Shown: in pieces, positions 34,005 through 41,757 of the stretch | Numbering within the stretch: the stretch's first letter is position 1 | Layout of the letters: each line of letters begins with the position of its first letter | Source: Microthrixaceae bacterium | Lineage (GTDB): Bacteria > Actinomycetota > Acidimicrobiia > Acidimicrobiales > Microtrichaceae | Length of the DNA: 64,000 bases | Direction of reading: 5' to 3' | NCBI GenBank assembly: GCA_023958095.1 | Contig: JAMLGJ010000008.1 | Location: forward strand, 45,699-109,698 | The notes under the pieces: model-generated | The model's input: the letters and a program-made list of their open reading frames with translations, nothing else | What the model was told of the DNA's origin: nothing | Databases searched by the model: none | Translations under genes and position numbers: made by a program

Positions 34005-34116
34005 TACCCGTCCGGCCCCGGCATCGCGCGGGCACTGGCACCCTCGGGGCACCGCAGCCATCGAATGCGAACGTCGTTCGGGGAGTGCTCCGCGGGAGGA
34101 GCGGCCACGCGCAGGT

Positions 34117-34136
34117 AACTGGAACGTGTTTCAGTT
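34117..34136. promoter_or_regulatory. KstR/TetR-like operator before the nitronate monooxygenase gene
   Basis: AACTGGAAC-GT-GTTTCAGTT: nine-base arms with one mismatch. The core TGGAACGTGTTTCA (34120-34133) fits TNNAACNNGTTNNA, the motif known for the mycobacterial cholesterol-catabolism repressor KstR. It covers -38 to -19 from the presumed transcription start. Confidence 0.6.
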
Positions 34137-34142
34137 TCGGCT

Positions 34143-34148
34143 TAGGGT
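34143..34148 (+). promoter_or_regulatory. Leaderless-type -10 TAGGGT
   Basis: TAGGGT, 6 nt, ATG at 34155 of the nitronate monooxygenase gene. Confidence 0.6.
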
Positions 34149-34154
34149 TCGGCC

Positions 34155-35279
34155 ATGCGTACCGAACTGTGTGACCGACTCGGCATCGAGTTCCCCATCT
34201 TCGCCTTCACGCACTGCCGCGACGTCGTGGCCGCTGTGTCCAACGCCGGTGGACTCGGTGTGCTGGGTGCGGTCGGGTTCACTCCCGAGCAGCTGGCCAC
34301 CGAGCTCGAGTGGATCGACGAGCACACCGACAGGCCCTATGGCGTGGACGTGGTCATCCCCGGCAAGTACGAGGGGATGGGCGAGCTCGACCCGGTGAAG
34401 CTCGAGAAGGAACTCGACTCGATGATCCCCGAGGAGCACCGCGAGTTCGCGAAGGGCCTGCTGGCCGACCATGGCGTCCCGGAGATGCCCGACGACGAGC
34501 TGGCACCCACGCTGATCGGCTGGACCGAGGCGACGGCCCGTCCCCTTGTCGACGAGGCACTCGCGCACGACAAGGTGAAGCTCATCGCGAACGCCCTGGG
34601 TACGCCACCACCGGAGATCATCGACCAGATCCATGAGTCGGGCCGGGTGGTGGCCGCTCTTTGCGGATCCCCGGCGCAGGCAGCACGACACCGGGACGCG
34701 GGAGTGGACATCGTGATCGCCCAGGGGGGCGAGGGTGGCGGGCACACGGGCGACGTGGGCTCGATGGTGCTCTGGCCCGAGGTGATCGACGAGGTGGCGC
34801 CGCTGCCGGTGCTCGCCGCGGGTGGCATCGGCTCGGGTCGCCAGATGGCGGCCGCCCTGGCAATGGGAGCCCAGGGCGTGTGGACGGGTTCGCTGTGGCT
34901 GACCGTCGAGGAGGCCGACGTACCACCGAAGCAGATGCAGAGCTACCTCGAGGCCTCGTCGCGCGACACCGTGCGCAGCAGGTCCTTCACGGGCAAGCCG
35001 TGCCGGATGCTCAAGAACGACTGGACCGAGGCGTGGGCCGCGGAGGACACACCGGACCCGCTGGGCATGCCACTGCAGTTCATGGTCACCGGCGACGCAG
35101 TGGCCCGGGGGCACAAGTACCCCGAGCAGGCGGTGGACGTGAACTTCAACCCGGTGGGCCAGATCGTCGGTTCGATGAACAAGGTCCGCCGTGCCGGCGA
35201 CGTCGTGATCGAGATGGTCCAGGAGTACCTCGAGGCATCCGAGCGCCTCGAGGCCCTGAACGCCAGGGCCGCTGACTGA
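34155..35279 (+). CDS. Nitronate monooxygenase family FMN oxidoreductase
   Basis: A 374-residue TIM-barrel FMN protein of the 2-nitropropane dioxygenase/NMO family. FPIFAFTHCRDVVAAVSNAGGLG is the N-terminal flavin region (approximately residues 14-36); GEGGGHTGDVGSMVLWPEV contains the GGHTG phosphate-binding loop; GGIGSGRQMAAALAMGAQGVWTGS the second. Actinobacterial relatives include enzymes of sterol-ring degradation, and the KstR-like site in front supports a catabolic role; both are inference. Start at ATG 34155, six bases after TAGGGT. The downstream end is followed by the long hairpin at 35315. Confidence 0.9.
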   Translation: MRTELCDRLGIEFPIFAFTHCRDVVAAVSNAGGLGVLGAVGFTPEQLATELEWIDEHTDRPYGVDVVIPGKYEGMGELDPVKLEKELDSMIPEEHREFAKGLLADHGVPEMPDDELAPTLIGWTEATARPLVDEALAHDKVKLIANALGTPPPEIIDQIHESGRVVAALCGSPAQAARHRDAGVDIVIAQGGEGGGHTGDVGSMVLWPEVIDEVAPLPVLAAGGIGSGRQMAAALAMGAQGVWTGSLWLTVEEADVPPKQMQSYLEASSRDTVRSRSFTGKPCRMLKNDWTEAWAAEDTPDPLGMPLQFMVTGDAVARGHKYPEQAVDVNFNPVGQIVGSMNKVRRAGDVVIEMVQEYLEASERLEALNARAAD

Positions 35280-35314
35280 CCCACCCTCAGCGACTGGCCC
35301 GCGACTGGCCCCCG

Positions 35315-35371
35315 CAGCGAACTGATCGTGGTGGTGCCGACCTGTCAGGCACCACCACGATCAGTTCGCTG
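35315..35371. repeat. Long hairpin A: 24-bp perfect stem, 9-nt loop
   Basis: Arms 35315-35338 and 35348-35371 (core GAACTGATCGTGGTGGTGCC and its complement). No T-run follows. It lies between the nitronate monooxygenase stop and the PI-PLC-like start, and is nearly the same sequence as hairpin B at 36665. Terminator, processing site or mobile palindrome are all possible. Confidence 0.9.
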
Positions 35372-35386
35372 GTGTAGAACTGCGGT

Positions 35387-36625
35387 GTGTTCACCTCTGA
35401 TTCAGACCGAGTTCGCCGTCCCCTCGCCCTCCTGGTCGCACTCGTGGCCGTCATGGCCCTGTTCGCGGGCGCCTGCAGCTCCGGTGGCGAGGAGGCCGGC
35501 ACAGACGACTCAGCTGCATCGGGAGCCGACTCCGCCAGCGAGGACCGGCCCGCCCTGGAGGGCGACGAGCTGAGCCTGAACCAGATCCAGGTGATCGGTT
35601 CGCACAACAGCTACCACCTGCCGGCCGTACCCGAGGTCGCAGCCGGCCTCGAGGCCCTCGTCCCGCCACTGTGGGAGACCATCTCCTACGAGCACCGCCC
35701 GCTCACCGAACAACTCGAGGACTACGGGATCCGCCAGTTCGAGTTGGATGCCTTCGCCGATCCCGAGGGCGGGCTGTTCTCCACCCCCGCTGCACTCGAG
35801 CTGCTCGGCGTTGAACCCACCGAGGTGCCCGGACTCGACGAGCCCGGGTTCAAGGTCGCCCACATCGCTGACATCGACTACAACACGACGTGCCTGACTC
35901 TCGTCGCATGCCTGCAGGAGATCGAGGGCTGGTCGGACGCGAACCCGACCCACGTGCCGATCATGGTGATGGTCGAGACCAAGGGCGACGACCTGAGGGG
36001 AGGTGCCGGCGACTTCGGGATCGACGTCGACACGCTCGGTGTCGAGTTCGCCCGTCCCGTGGAGATGAACGCCGAGCTCTTCGACGACCTGGAGGCCGAG
36101 GTGCTCTCGGTGTTCGACGAGGAGGACATCATCACCCCGGACGACGTGAGGGGCGATGCGCCCACCCTCGAGGAAGCGGTGCTCGACTCGGGTTGGCCGG
36201 CCCTCGGGGAGAGCCGGGGCAAGGTCATGTTCGCCCTCGTCGACACCGGCGCCAGCCGCGACATCTACACCGCGGACGCGCCGGCTCTCGAGGACCGGGT
36301 CTTCTTCACCTCCAGCGAACCCGGACGACCCGATGCCGCCTTCCTGCGCATCGACGACTCGCTCGAGCATCCCGTCGAACTCGAGGAGGCGGCGGAGGCC
36401 GGTTACCTGATCCGTACCCGCACCGACGAACCGGGGATCCATGCCGTGTCCAACGACGTGGCGTTGCGCGACAGCGCGATGGCCAGCGGTGCGCAGTTCC
36501 TCTCCACGGACTACTACGTCGCAGAACCGACCACCGGGTACGTCGTGCAGCTTCCCGGCGGCGTGGCCGCCCGCTGCAACCCCGTCACCGCCCCCGCCGA
36601 CTGCGAGGGCGTGGCCGAGGGCTGA
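35387..36625 (+). CDS. PI-PLC-like phosphodiesterase lipoprotein (Ca2+-dependent PLC-C1 type)
   Basis: A 412-residue lipoprotein: hydrophobic leader ending LFAGAC with lipobox Cys30, an acidic linker, then a TIM-barrel phosphodiesterase. VIGSHNSYHLP (about 69-79) bears the first catalytic His-Asn, QFELDAFAD the metal-binding acidic strand, MVMVETKGDD a further acidic cluster, and the C-terminal part has LIRTRTDEPG and FLSTDYY. The pattern matches the calcium-dependent phosphoinositide-type PLC family found in bacteria and fungi. It would act outside the membrane on phospholipid or a phosphodiester. GTG at 35387 is the start. The gene stands alone between twin hairpins A and B. Confidence 0.82.
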   Translation: MFTSDSDRVRRPLALLVALVAVMALFAGACSSGGEEAGTDDSAASGADSASEDRPALEGDELSLNQIQVIGSHNSYHLPAVPEVAAGLEALVPPLWETISYEHRPLTEQLEDYGIRQFELDAFADPEGGLFSTPAALELLGVEPTEVPGLDEPGFKVAHIADIDYNTTCLTLVACLQEIEGWSDANPTHVPIMVMVETKGDDLRGGAGDFGIDVDTLGVEFARPVEMNAELFDDLEAEVLSVFDEEDIITPDDVRGDAPTLEEAVLDSGWPALGESRGKVMFALVDTGASRDIYTADAPALEDRVFFTSSEPGRPDAAFLRIDDSLEHPVELEEAAEAGYLIRTRTDEPGIHAVSNDVALRDSAMASGAQFLSTDYYVAEPTTGYVVQLPGGVAARCNPVTAPADCEGVAEG

Positions 36626-36664
36626 ACCCGGCCCCATCCCCACCCGCGAACACCCTCCACCCAC

Positions 36665-36715
36665 CGAACTGATCGTCGTGGTGCCGGACTGGTCCGCACC
36701 ACGACGATCAGTTCG
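36665..36715. repeat. Long hairpin B: 20-bp perfect stem
   Basis: Arms 36665-36684 and 36696-36715 (core CGAACTGATCGTCGTGGTGC). After a bulged C, four more pairs (GGAC/GTCC) continue toward a 2-nt loop. It differs from hairpin A by a single base in the common stem. It follows the PI-PLC-like gene. Confidence 0.9.
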
Positions 36716-36720
36716 TGCAG

Positions 36721-36776
36721 GGCGGTTCGTACAGGGCAGGTCGTGCGGGGCGGTTCGTACAGGGCAGGTCGTGTGG
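36721..36776. repeat. 28-bp tandem duplication
   Basis: Copies 36721-36748 and 36749-36776 (GGCGGTTCGTACAGGGCAGG core), one base different, directly after hairpin B and up to the stop of the SpoIID-domain gene. Confidence 0.88.
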
Positions 36777-36779
36777 GGG

Positions 36780-38249
36780 CTACTTGACGACCGTCTGACG
36801 GCAACCGAGCTGCGTGGCGGCGCCGGTGGGAGCGTCGAGCACCGCGACGCAGGTCGTGTGCGTACCGGGCGCGGCGGGGAACGCGGCGAGGAAGTTCCCG
36901 CCCGCGGTCGGGAACACCTGCCAGGTCGTGCGGCCATCGACGGCGTCGGCCACGAACAGCTGGGGTGTGCCGTCCGGGTCCGTCGCGCGCCCCGCCACGA
37001 GGATGTTGCGGCCCTCATGGGCCCGAACAGCGACCAGCGAACCGGTGGGTGGGCTGTTCGGGGTGGAGGAGGGCATGGAGACACCGCTGATGGTGAACTT
37101 GGTGGAGTAGAGCCCCAGCTTCGAGCGCAGCTGGGCCCCGGTGTAGGTGCTGCGGGCGCCGGTGCGGTCGGTGAAGGTGAAGCTGGCCTTGTCGGTACGG
37201 CCCGAGACGTCGAGCGTCCCGCTGAAGGCGATGTTCGTCACCTCGGACATCCCCAGGCGCGATCCCAACTCGGAGCCACTGAAGGTCTTCGTCCAACGAT
37301 TCAGCGAGTTGCCACAGCCGCTGTCGTACGGGTCGGACACACCGCGCAGGTACGGCAGGGCGGAGTACCAGACCGACTCGCTGTTGGCGGTGTGGCCACC
37401 GGAGGACGACGAGAACACCGCGGATGCGATCGGGGAACCCGAATGGGTGATGACACGCCCGACGGTTGCGTCCACCGCCGAGACCCAACGGCTCCAGTTC
37501 GACCCACTGCGCGAGGCCATGTCGGCACCGATGTAGTAGCCGTCCAGCCAACCCTTGAGGTCGTGGTCGGATCCGCCGGGGTGTGCGTCCTTGTGGACCG
37601 CCACGGTCCTCGCGGTGACCGCCTGGGCCTTGAGGGCCTCGGTGGGCCACGAAGCCGACACCTCCCCGATGCCGAGGAGGTAGTCGCGGGTGCTCAGGCC
37701 GTCCACGACCGCCCGCATCGAGCTGGACCCGTAGGCGTTGACCACGATCCGGCCGCGGTCGAATCGGTTGCCCGGCGGTGAAACCTTCACCGCGCCGTGC
37801 GGTGTGACCACAAGGGGCAACGGCACGGTTGCCGAGAGGCCACCGCTCAGCACCGCGTGGCCACCCGAACGGCGCACGGTGACCGTCCGTGAGGATCCGA
37901 GGACCCCCACACCCGACACGGACGCACCGGCCGGTATCTCCAGGCTGAACGTGGAGGCCTCGCCCACCGCGACGCGGAGGTTGGTGGGCTCGGCGACGGC
38001 GGAGACCTGTGTCCCGGTGAAGTAGCGGGTGAGGATCTGGGTGTAGCCGTGACCGGCCTGGGCCATCCCACAGGCTCCGTACTGGCTGAGGCCCACGCCA
38101 TGGCCGTAACCGCCGCCGGTGAAGCTGAACTGCGTGGCCGCTGCGGCGCTTGGTGTCGAGACCACACCAGCCAGGGCCAGGGCGAGCGCGGCGAGGACGG
38201 CCACGATGCTCCTGTTGTTCCTCACTGGAGCAAGTGCTGCAACTGGCAT
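36780..38249 (-). CDS. Secreted SpoIID/LytB-domain protein
   Basis: A 489-residue exported protein: signal peptide with helix SIVAVLAALALALAGVV ending near STPSAAAA, then GGGYGHGVGLSQYGACGMAQAGHGY, the conserved SpoIID/LytB core. NAYGSSSMRAVVDGLSTRDYLLGIGEVSASWPTEALKAQAVTAR covers the catalytic-type region in pieces, and FSSSSGGHTANSESVW the second core. A C-terminal beta domain of about 110 residues ends the chain. SpoIID proteins are lytic transglycosylases; in non-sporulating actinobacteria they act in wall remodelling. ATG at 38249. It is divergent from the DUF3499 gene. Confidence 0.88.
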   Translation of the reverse strand: MPVAALAPVRNNRSIVAVLAALALALAGVVSTPSAAAATQFSFTGGGYGHGVGLSQYGACGMAQAGHGYTQILTRYFTGTQVSAVAEPTNLRVAVGEASTFSLEIPAGASVSGVGVLGSSRTVTVRRSGGHAVLSGGLSATVPLPLVVTPHGAVKVSPPGNRFDRGRIVVNAYGSSSMRAVVDGLSTRDYLLGIGEVSASWPTEALKAQAVTARTVAVHKDAHPGGSDHDLKGWLDGYYIGADMASRSGSNWSRWVSAVDATVGRVITHSGSPIASAVFSSSSGGHTANSESVWYSALPYLRGVSDPYDSGCGNSLNRWTKTFSGSELGSRLGMSEVTNIAFSGTLDVSGRTDKASFTFTDRTGARSTYTGAQLRSKLGLYSTKFTISGVSMPSSTPNSPPTGSLVAVRAHEGRNILVAGRATDPDGTPQLFVADAVDGRTTWQVFPTAGGNFLAAFPAAPGTHTTCVAVLDAPTGAATQLGCRQTVVK

Positions 38250-38345
38250 GGTTCAGGGATCGGCTCGGTCGCCCGCGCGGTTGAGGGGTACGGGTCACAT
38301 TCTCGGACCTCCGGGACGGTTCGTCCACATCCTGAACCCCGCCTG

Positions 38346-38351
38346 TACCCT
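38346..38351 (+). promoter_or_regulatory. Leaderless-type -10 TACCCT
   Basis: TACCCT, 6 nt, ATG at 38358. Confidence 0.55.
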
Positions 38352-38357
38352 TGGGGA

Positions 38358-38969
38358 ATGACCCGCCACTGCATGCGTCCGGGGTGTGACCGCCCTGCAG
38401 CGGCAAGGCTCACCTACGACACGGTCGCCGCTGCCGTCTGGCTGGACCGGCCGACCGACGACGGAGAACCCGCCCAGCAGGTCTGCAGCGTGCACGCCGC
38501 AACCCTCACCGCTCCGTTGGGCTGGACGGTCACCGACCGTCGTCTGCTGGGCGTGGGCACACCGCGGCCGATGCCCCACCCGTCCCTGCTCGGCACCGAC
38601 ACGGCGGCCACCTCCGCCGACGACGCTTCCGGCACGACGACCCCCGGGGAGGTGCACCCCGAGCCCGAGGGTGAACCCACACCAGCCGAGGTGGGAGTTG
38701 CCGACTCCGGGCTCCGGGACACCGAATCGGACCCCACCCGGCCGGAGGACACCGAACCCGCGGGCACCCGATCCGAGGAGTCCGCAGCGGAGCTCAACGG
38801 CTCCGAGGAACCCGAACCGGAACCTGCGGAGCCAGCTGGGCCCCCCGGGCACAGGAAGGGCTCCGGGTCCAAGCGCAAGGGCAAGCTGTTGGACCGCGCC
38901 TTCGAGTGGACCGGCCCCCAGCACTCGGTGCTCACCACCGGACCCGACAGCCGTCGGCGCAGCGACTGA
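38358..38969 (+). CDS. DUF3499 family protein
   Basis: A 203-residue protein. The N-terminal 60 residues carry the DUF3499 pattern: [18 protein letters not shown] (Cys5, Cys10), then a Cys-x2-His-Ala (CSVHA near 43-47) and LTAPLGWTV. The four Cys/His probably form a small zinc site. The remaining two thirds are acidic, Pro/Glu/Thr-rich and presumably disordered, ending with a basic KRKGK patch. DUF3499 is restricted to actinobacteria, which helps identify the lineage; its function is not known. ATG at 38358 is six bases after TACCCT. The fumarase gene follows 34 bp later with its own hexamer. Confidence 0.82.
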   Translation: MTRHCMRPGCDRPAAARLTYDTVAAAVWLDRPTDDGEPAQQVCSVHAATLTAPLGWTVTDRRLLGVGTPRPMPHPSLLGTDTAATSADDASGTTTPGEVHPEPEGEPTPAEVGVADSGLRDTESDPTRPEDTEPAGTRSEESAAELNGSEEPEPEPAEPAGPPGHRKGSGSKRKGKLLDRAFEWTGPQHSVLTTGPDSRRRSD

Positions 38970-38990
38970 GTGGAGCGACCGAGGCGCCAA

Positions 38991-38996
38991 TAGGCT
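38991..38996 (+). promoter_or_regulatory. Leaderless-type -10 TAGGCT
   Basis: TAGGCT, 7 nt, ATG at 39004 of the fumarase gene. Confidence 0.55.
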
Positions 38997-39003
38997 CGCC
39001 CCC

Positions 39004-40650
39004 ATGGCTGCCAACACGCCCGAGTTCAGCTTCTCGCCGATGTTCCCGCAGGCACCTGCGGATACCCCATACCGGAAGCTCACCGACGACTTCGTGAGCG
39101 TCGGTGAGTACCGCGGCACGAAGGTGCTGGAGGTGGACCGCCAAGCCCTGACGCTGCTCGCGCAGGCCGCGGTGCACGACATCTCGCACCTGTTCCGTCC
39201 CGGCCACCTCGCGCAGCTGGCGAAGATCCTCGACGACCCCGAGGCGACCGACAACGACCGATTCGTGGCCCGGACGCTGCTGCAGAACGCGAATGTGTCC
39301 GCCGGGATGGTCCTGCCCTCCTGCCAGGACACCGGCACCGCGATCGTCATGGGCAAGAAGGGCCAGCAGGTCTGGACCCACGGCAGCGACGCCGAGGGGC
39401 CCGGAGGCGACGAGGAAGCCCTGGCCCGGGGGGTCTTCAGGACCTACACCGAGACCAACCTGCGGTACTCCCAGGTGGCTCCGCTCACCATGTACGAGGA
39501 GGTGAACACGGGCAACAACCTGCCCGCCCAGATCGACCTGATGGCGGTCGACGGCGACAGCTACGACTTCCTCTTCATCACCAAGGGTGGCGGGAGTGCG
39601 AACAAGACCTTCCTGTACCAGGAGACGAAGGCGCTGTTGAACCCGGAGTCGCTGCTGTCGTTCATCGGGGAGAAGATCAAGACGCTCGGAACCGCGGCGT
39701 GCCCGCCCTACCACCTGGCGATCGTCATCGGGGGCACCAGTGCCGAGATGAACCTGAAGACGGTGAAGCTCGCGAGCACCCGCTACCTCGACGGCCTGCC
39801 CCGGAGCGGGAGCAAGGCCGGGCACGCGATCCGCGACACCGAACTCGAGGCGGAGGTGGCGCGCCTCGCCGCCGAGTCCGGCATCGGCGCCCAGTTCGGC
39901 GGGAAGTACTTCGTCCACGACGTGCGCATCATCCGGCTCCCCCGCCACGGCGCCTCCTGTCCGGTCGGCATGGGGGTCAGCTGCTCCGCGGACCGCCAGG
40001 CTCTCGGGCGCATCACCTCCGACGGGGTGTTCCTCGAGCAGCTCGAGACCGATCCGGCCAAGTACCTGCCAGAGGTGACCGACGAATCACTCTCCGATGA
40101 CGTCGTGCGCATCGACCTGAACCGGCCCATGGAGGAGATCCGGGCCGAGCTCAGCCGCTACCCGATCCGCACACGCCTCTCGCTGAGCGGGCCCATGGTC
40201 GTGGCACGAGACATCGCACACGCCAAGCTCCGCGAGCGACTGCAACGGGGCGAGGGACTGCCGCAGTACGTCAAGGACCACCCGATCTACTACGCGGGCC
40301 CGGCGAAGACACCCGAGGGGATGCCCTCGGGGAGCTTCGGGCCCACCACTGCCGGACGCATGGACGGCTACGTGGACGAGTTCATGGCCAACGGCGGGAG
40401 CTTCGTGACCCTCGCGAAGGGCAACCGCTCCGCGCAGGTGCGCAATGCGTGTGCCGAACACGGCGGCTTCTACCTGGGTTCGATCGGAGGTCCGGCGGCG
40501 ATCCTCGCCCAGGACTCGATCCGCAAGGTGGAGGTGCTCGAGTACCCCGAGTTGGGCATGGAGGCCATCTGGCGCATCGAGGTCGAGGACTTCCCGGCCT
40601 TCATCATCACCGACGACAAGGGCAACGACTTCTTCACCGAACTGCTCTGA
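39004..40650 (+). CDS. Class I fumarate hydratase (iron-sulfur)
   Basis: A 548-residue class I fumarase (FumA/FumB type), oxygen-sensitive, converting fumarate and malate in the TCA cycle. The single chain holds both domains. Cluster ligands appear as [10 protein letters not shown] (Cys107), [10 protein letters not shown] (near 232) and [15 protein letters not shown] (near 319). The C-terminal domain has [26 protein letters not shown] and [10 protein letters not shown], which bind substrate. ATG at 39004 follows TAGGCT by seven bases. The gene is not in an operon with other TCA genes; the HEPN ORF and repeat element begin 30 bp downstream. Confidence 0.95.
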   Translation: MAANTPEFSFSPMFPQAPADTPYRKLTDDFVSVGEYRGTKVLEVDRQALTLLAQAAVHDISHLFRPGHLAQLAKILDDPEATDNDRFVARTLLQNANVSAGMVLPSCQDTGTAIVMGKKGQQVWTHGSDAEGPGGDEEALARGVFRTYTETNLRYSQVAPLTMYEEVNTGNNLPAQIDLMAVDGDSYDFLFITKGGGSANKTFLYQETKALLNPESLLSFIGEKIKTLGTAACPPYHLAIVIGGTSAEMNLKTVKLASTRYLDGLPRSGSKAGHAIRDTELEAEVARLAAESGIGAQFGGKYFVHDVRIIRLPRHGASCPVGMGVSCSADRQALGRITSDGVFLEQLETDPAKYLPEVTDESLSDDVVRIDLNRPMEEIRAELSRYPIRTRLSLSGPMVVARDIAHAKLRERLQRGEGLPQYVKDHPIYYAGPAKTPEGMPSGSFGPTTAGRMDGYVDEFMANGGSFVTLAKGNRSAQVRNACAEHGGFYLGSIGGPAAILAQDSIRKVEVLEYPELGMEAIWRIEVEDFPAFIITDDKGNDFFTELL

Positions 40651-40667
40651 GCCGACACCGGGGCACA

Positions 40668-40696
40668 CCGGGTGTGGAATTTCACGGCTGCCAGCG
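40668..40696 (-). repeat. IS-end-like inverted repeat, left copy
   Basis: 29 bp matching the reverse complement of 42013-42041 at 25 positions; the 14-base core ATTTCACGGCTGCC (40679-40692) is exact. The HEPN ORF stop codon lies inside it. Confidence 0.75.
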
Positions 40697-41080
40697 CGCC
40701 CGGGGTGAGGCCCGTCCACCCGGTCGAGCTCGGTAGTGCCACCGCGCCGATTGCAGAGGCGGGCCAGCAGTCCGCTGGTACTGGGACTTGCCCTTCAGCT
40801 TCAACAGGCGGCCGAGGTTGGTGGCCATCCGCTTCGTTGTCTGTTGGTTCGGCCCGTCGGCGCCGGCGGACTTCAGTTCAGCGACGGCGGCCGAGTGGTT
40901 CTCGGTCTTCTCGGTCGTTCCCGTCAGCCGTAGGCAGGTTGCGTCCTTCGAGTTGATCCCACTGATCACAGAGTTCGACGTTGCTGCGTTGTACAGGTCG
41001 ACCTCCAGATTGAGCTCTGCCGCGTCCAGGAACTCCCGAGCCTTGGCGAGGTGTGCTCGAGCCCCGGCGAGCCCGCTCAC
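40682..41080 (-). CDS. HEPN-domain protein, C-terminus probably frameshifted
   Basis: A 132-residue frame. Residues about 5-95 look like a HEPN helical bundle: AHLAKAREFLDAAELNLEV, YNAATSNSVISGINSKDA, HSAAVAELKSAG, LGRLLKLKGKSQYQ. HEPN proteins paired with an MNT nucleotidyltransferase act as toxins, often RNases. After SQYQ the sequence turns into Arg/Pro-rich residues unlike the family, while fragments of the expected last helix appear in the other two frames of the same DNA, so at least one frameshift is likely. The remaining tail runs into the left inverted repeat. GTG at 41080 overlaps the MNT stop (GTGA). It may be an inactive remnant. Confidence 0.7.
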   Translation of the reverse strand: MSGLAGARAHLAKAREFLDAAELNLEVDLYNAATSNSVISGINSKDATCLRLTGTTEKTENHSAAVAELKSAGADGPNQQTTKRMATNLGRLLKLKGKSQYQRTAGPPLQSARWHYRARPGGRASPRARWQP

Positions 41081-41706
41081 GACGCGCTCCTCGCAGTGCT
41101 ACGCCGCGGCAGCTGCCGGTCGGTGAGCGCCACGCCATCGGAACGCAGGTCGTCAGCGAGCCGCTGGTCGCCAGCCATGAGGTCGCCGAGCTCGCTGCGT
41201 GAGTACTCGATGACGGAACACGGGTTCCCGGTCCAGGAGCTCACGTCCGAGACGAAGCGCTCGACTTGGCCGTTCCACGTCTCGTCGTCATCAGCGACAC
41301 CGTCAGGGCGAACGATCAGCACGTCGATGTCGCTCGCCGGCGAACCGTCGCCGCGAGCTGCGGAGCCGAACAGCCATGCGCCCCAGGGCGCCGGATCCCA
41401 GGCGCCCAGATGCTCCCGCATGGACTCGATGAGACGCGAGCGCATGCTGGCGAGCTCCTCGATCGCGGCCGCGGCGAGGTGCTGGCGGTTGAGGCGGTAC
41501 AGCTTCGCCGGTGGGTGGGCCTCGACCAGCACGACCCCGGCGTCGGTGAGTGCAGCGAGAGCCTTCTGCACGCCTGCGGGGCTCACGCCTTCGATGAGGC
41601 TCGCCACCCCTCGGCCGGTGAGCGGGGCCCCTGTTCGTGCGAGCACCGCAAGCACGTCACCGTGCACCGACGGGATGACGGACCGGATCGGGTTGGAGAC
41701 GTCCAT
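41077..41706 (-). CDS. MNT-type nucleotidyltransferase with N-terminal winged helix (antitoxin)
   Basis: A 209-residue protein. Residues 1-75 form a winged-helix DNA-binding domain (GDVLAVLARTGAPLTGRGVA, SPAGVQKALAALTDAGVVL). The nucleotidyltransferase core WLFGSAARGDGSPASDIDVL (112-131) has the GS-x-x-RG and the Asp126/Asp128 metal pair. Such MinimalNT proteins neutralise HEPN toxins by AMP transfer. GGGAGGT before ATG 41706 decides the start, since ATG 41712 would be too close to it. The DNA-binding part and the palindrome at 41726-41757 suggest autorepression. Confidence 0.85.
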   Translation of the reverse strand: MDVSNPIRSVIPSVHGDVLAVLARTGAPLTGRGVASLIEGVSPAGVQKALAALTDAGVVLVEAHPPAKLYRLNRQHLAAAAIEELASMRSRLIESMREHLGAWDPAPWGAWLFGSAARGDGSPASDIDVLIVRPDGVADDDETWNGQVERFVSDVSSWTGNPCSVIEYSRSELGDLMAGDQRLADDLRSDGVALTDRQLPRRSTARSAS

Positions 41707-41725
41707 GCGCATACCTCCCAGATGC

Positions 41726-41757
41726 CCACAATAGTGGTCGTTTGCCTACTATTGTGG
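41726..41757. promoter_or_regulatory. Palindromic operator of the MNT-HEPN pair
   Basis: CCACAATAGT (41726-41735) and ACTATTGTGG (41748-41757), perfect 10-bp arms, 12 bases apart. The left arm overlaps a minus-strand TATTGT -10 candidate, about 20 bp ahead of the MNT start. This is the most AT-rich spot in the neighbourhood. Confidence 0.65.

Noticed and set aside
35315..35371. Hairpin A as a simple intrinsic terminator
   Set aside because: No T-run on either side, and a near-identical hairpin follows the next gene, which points to a repeated element; terminator function remains possible.
36780..38249. SpoIID protein as a sign of sporulation
   Set aside because: No other sporulation gene is present, and SpoIID-domain proteins are common in non-sporulating actinobacteria.
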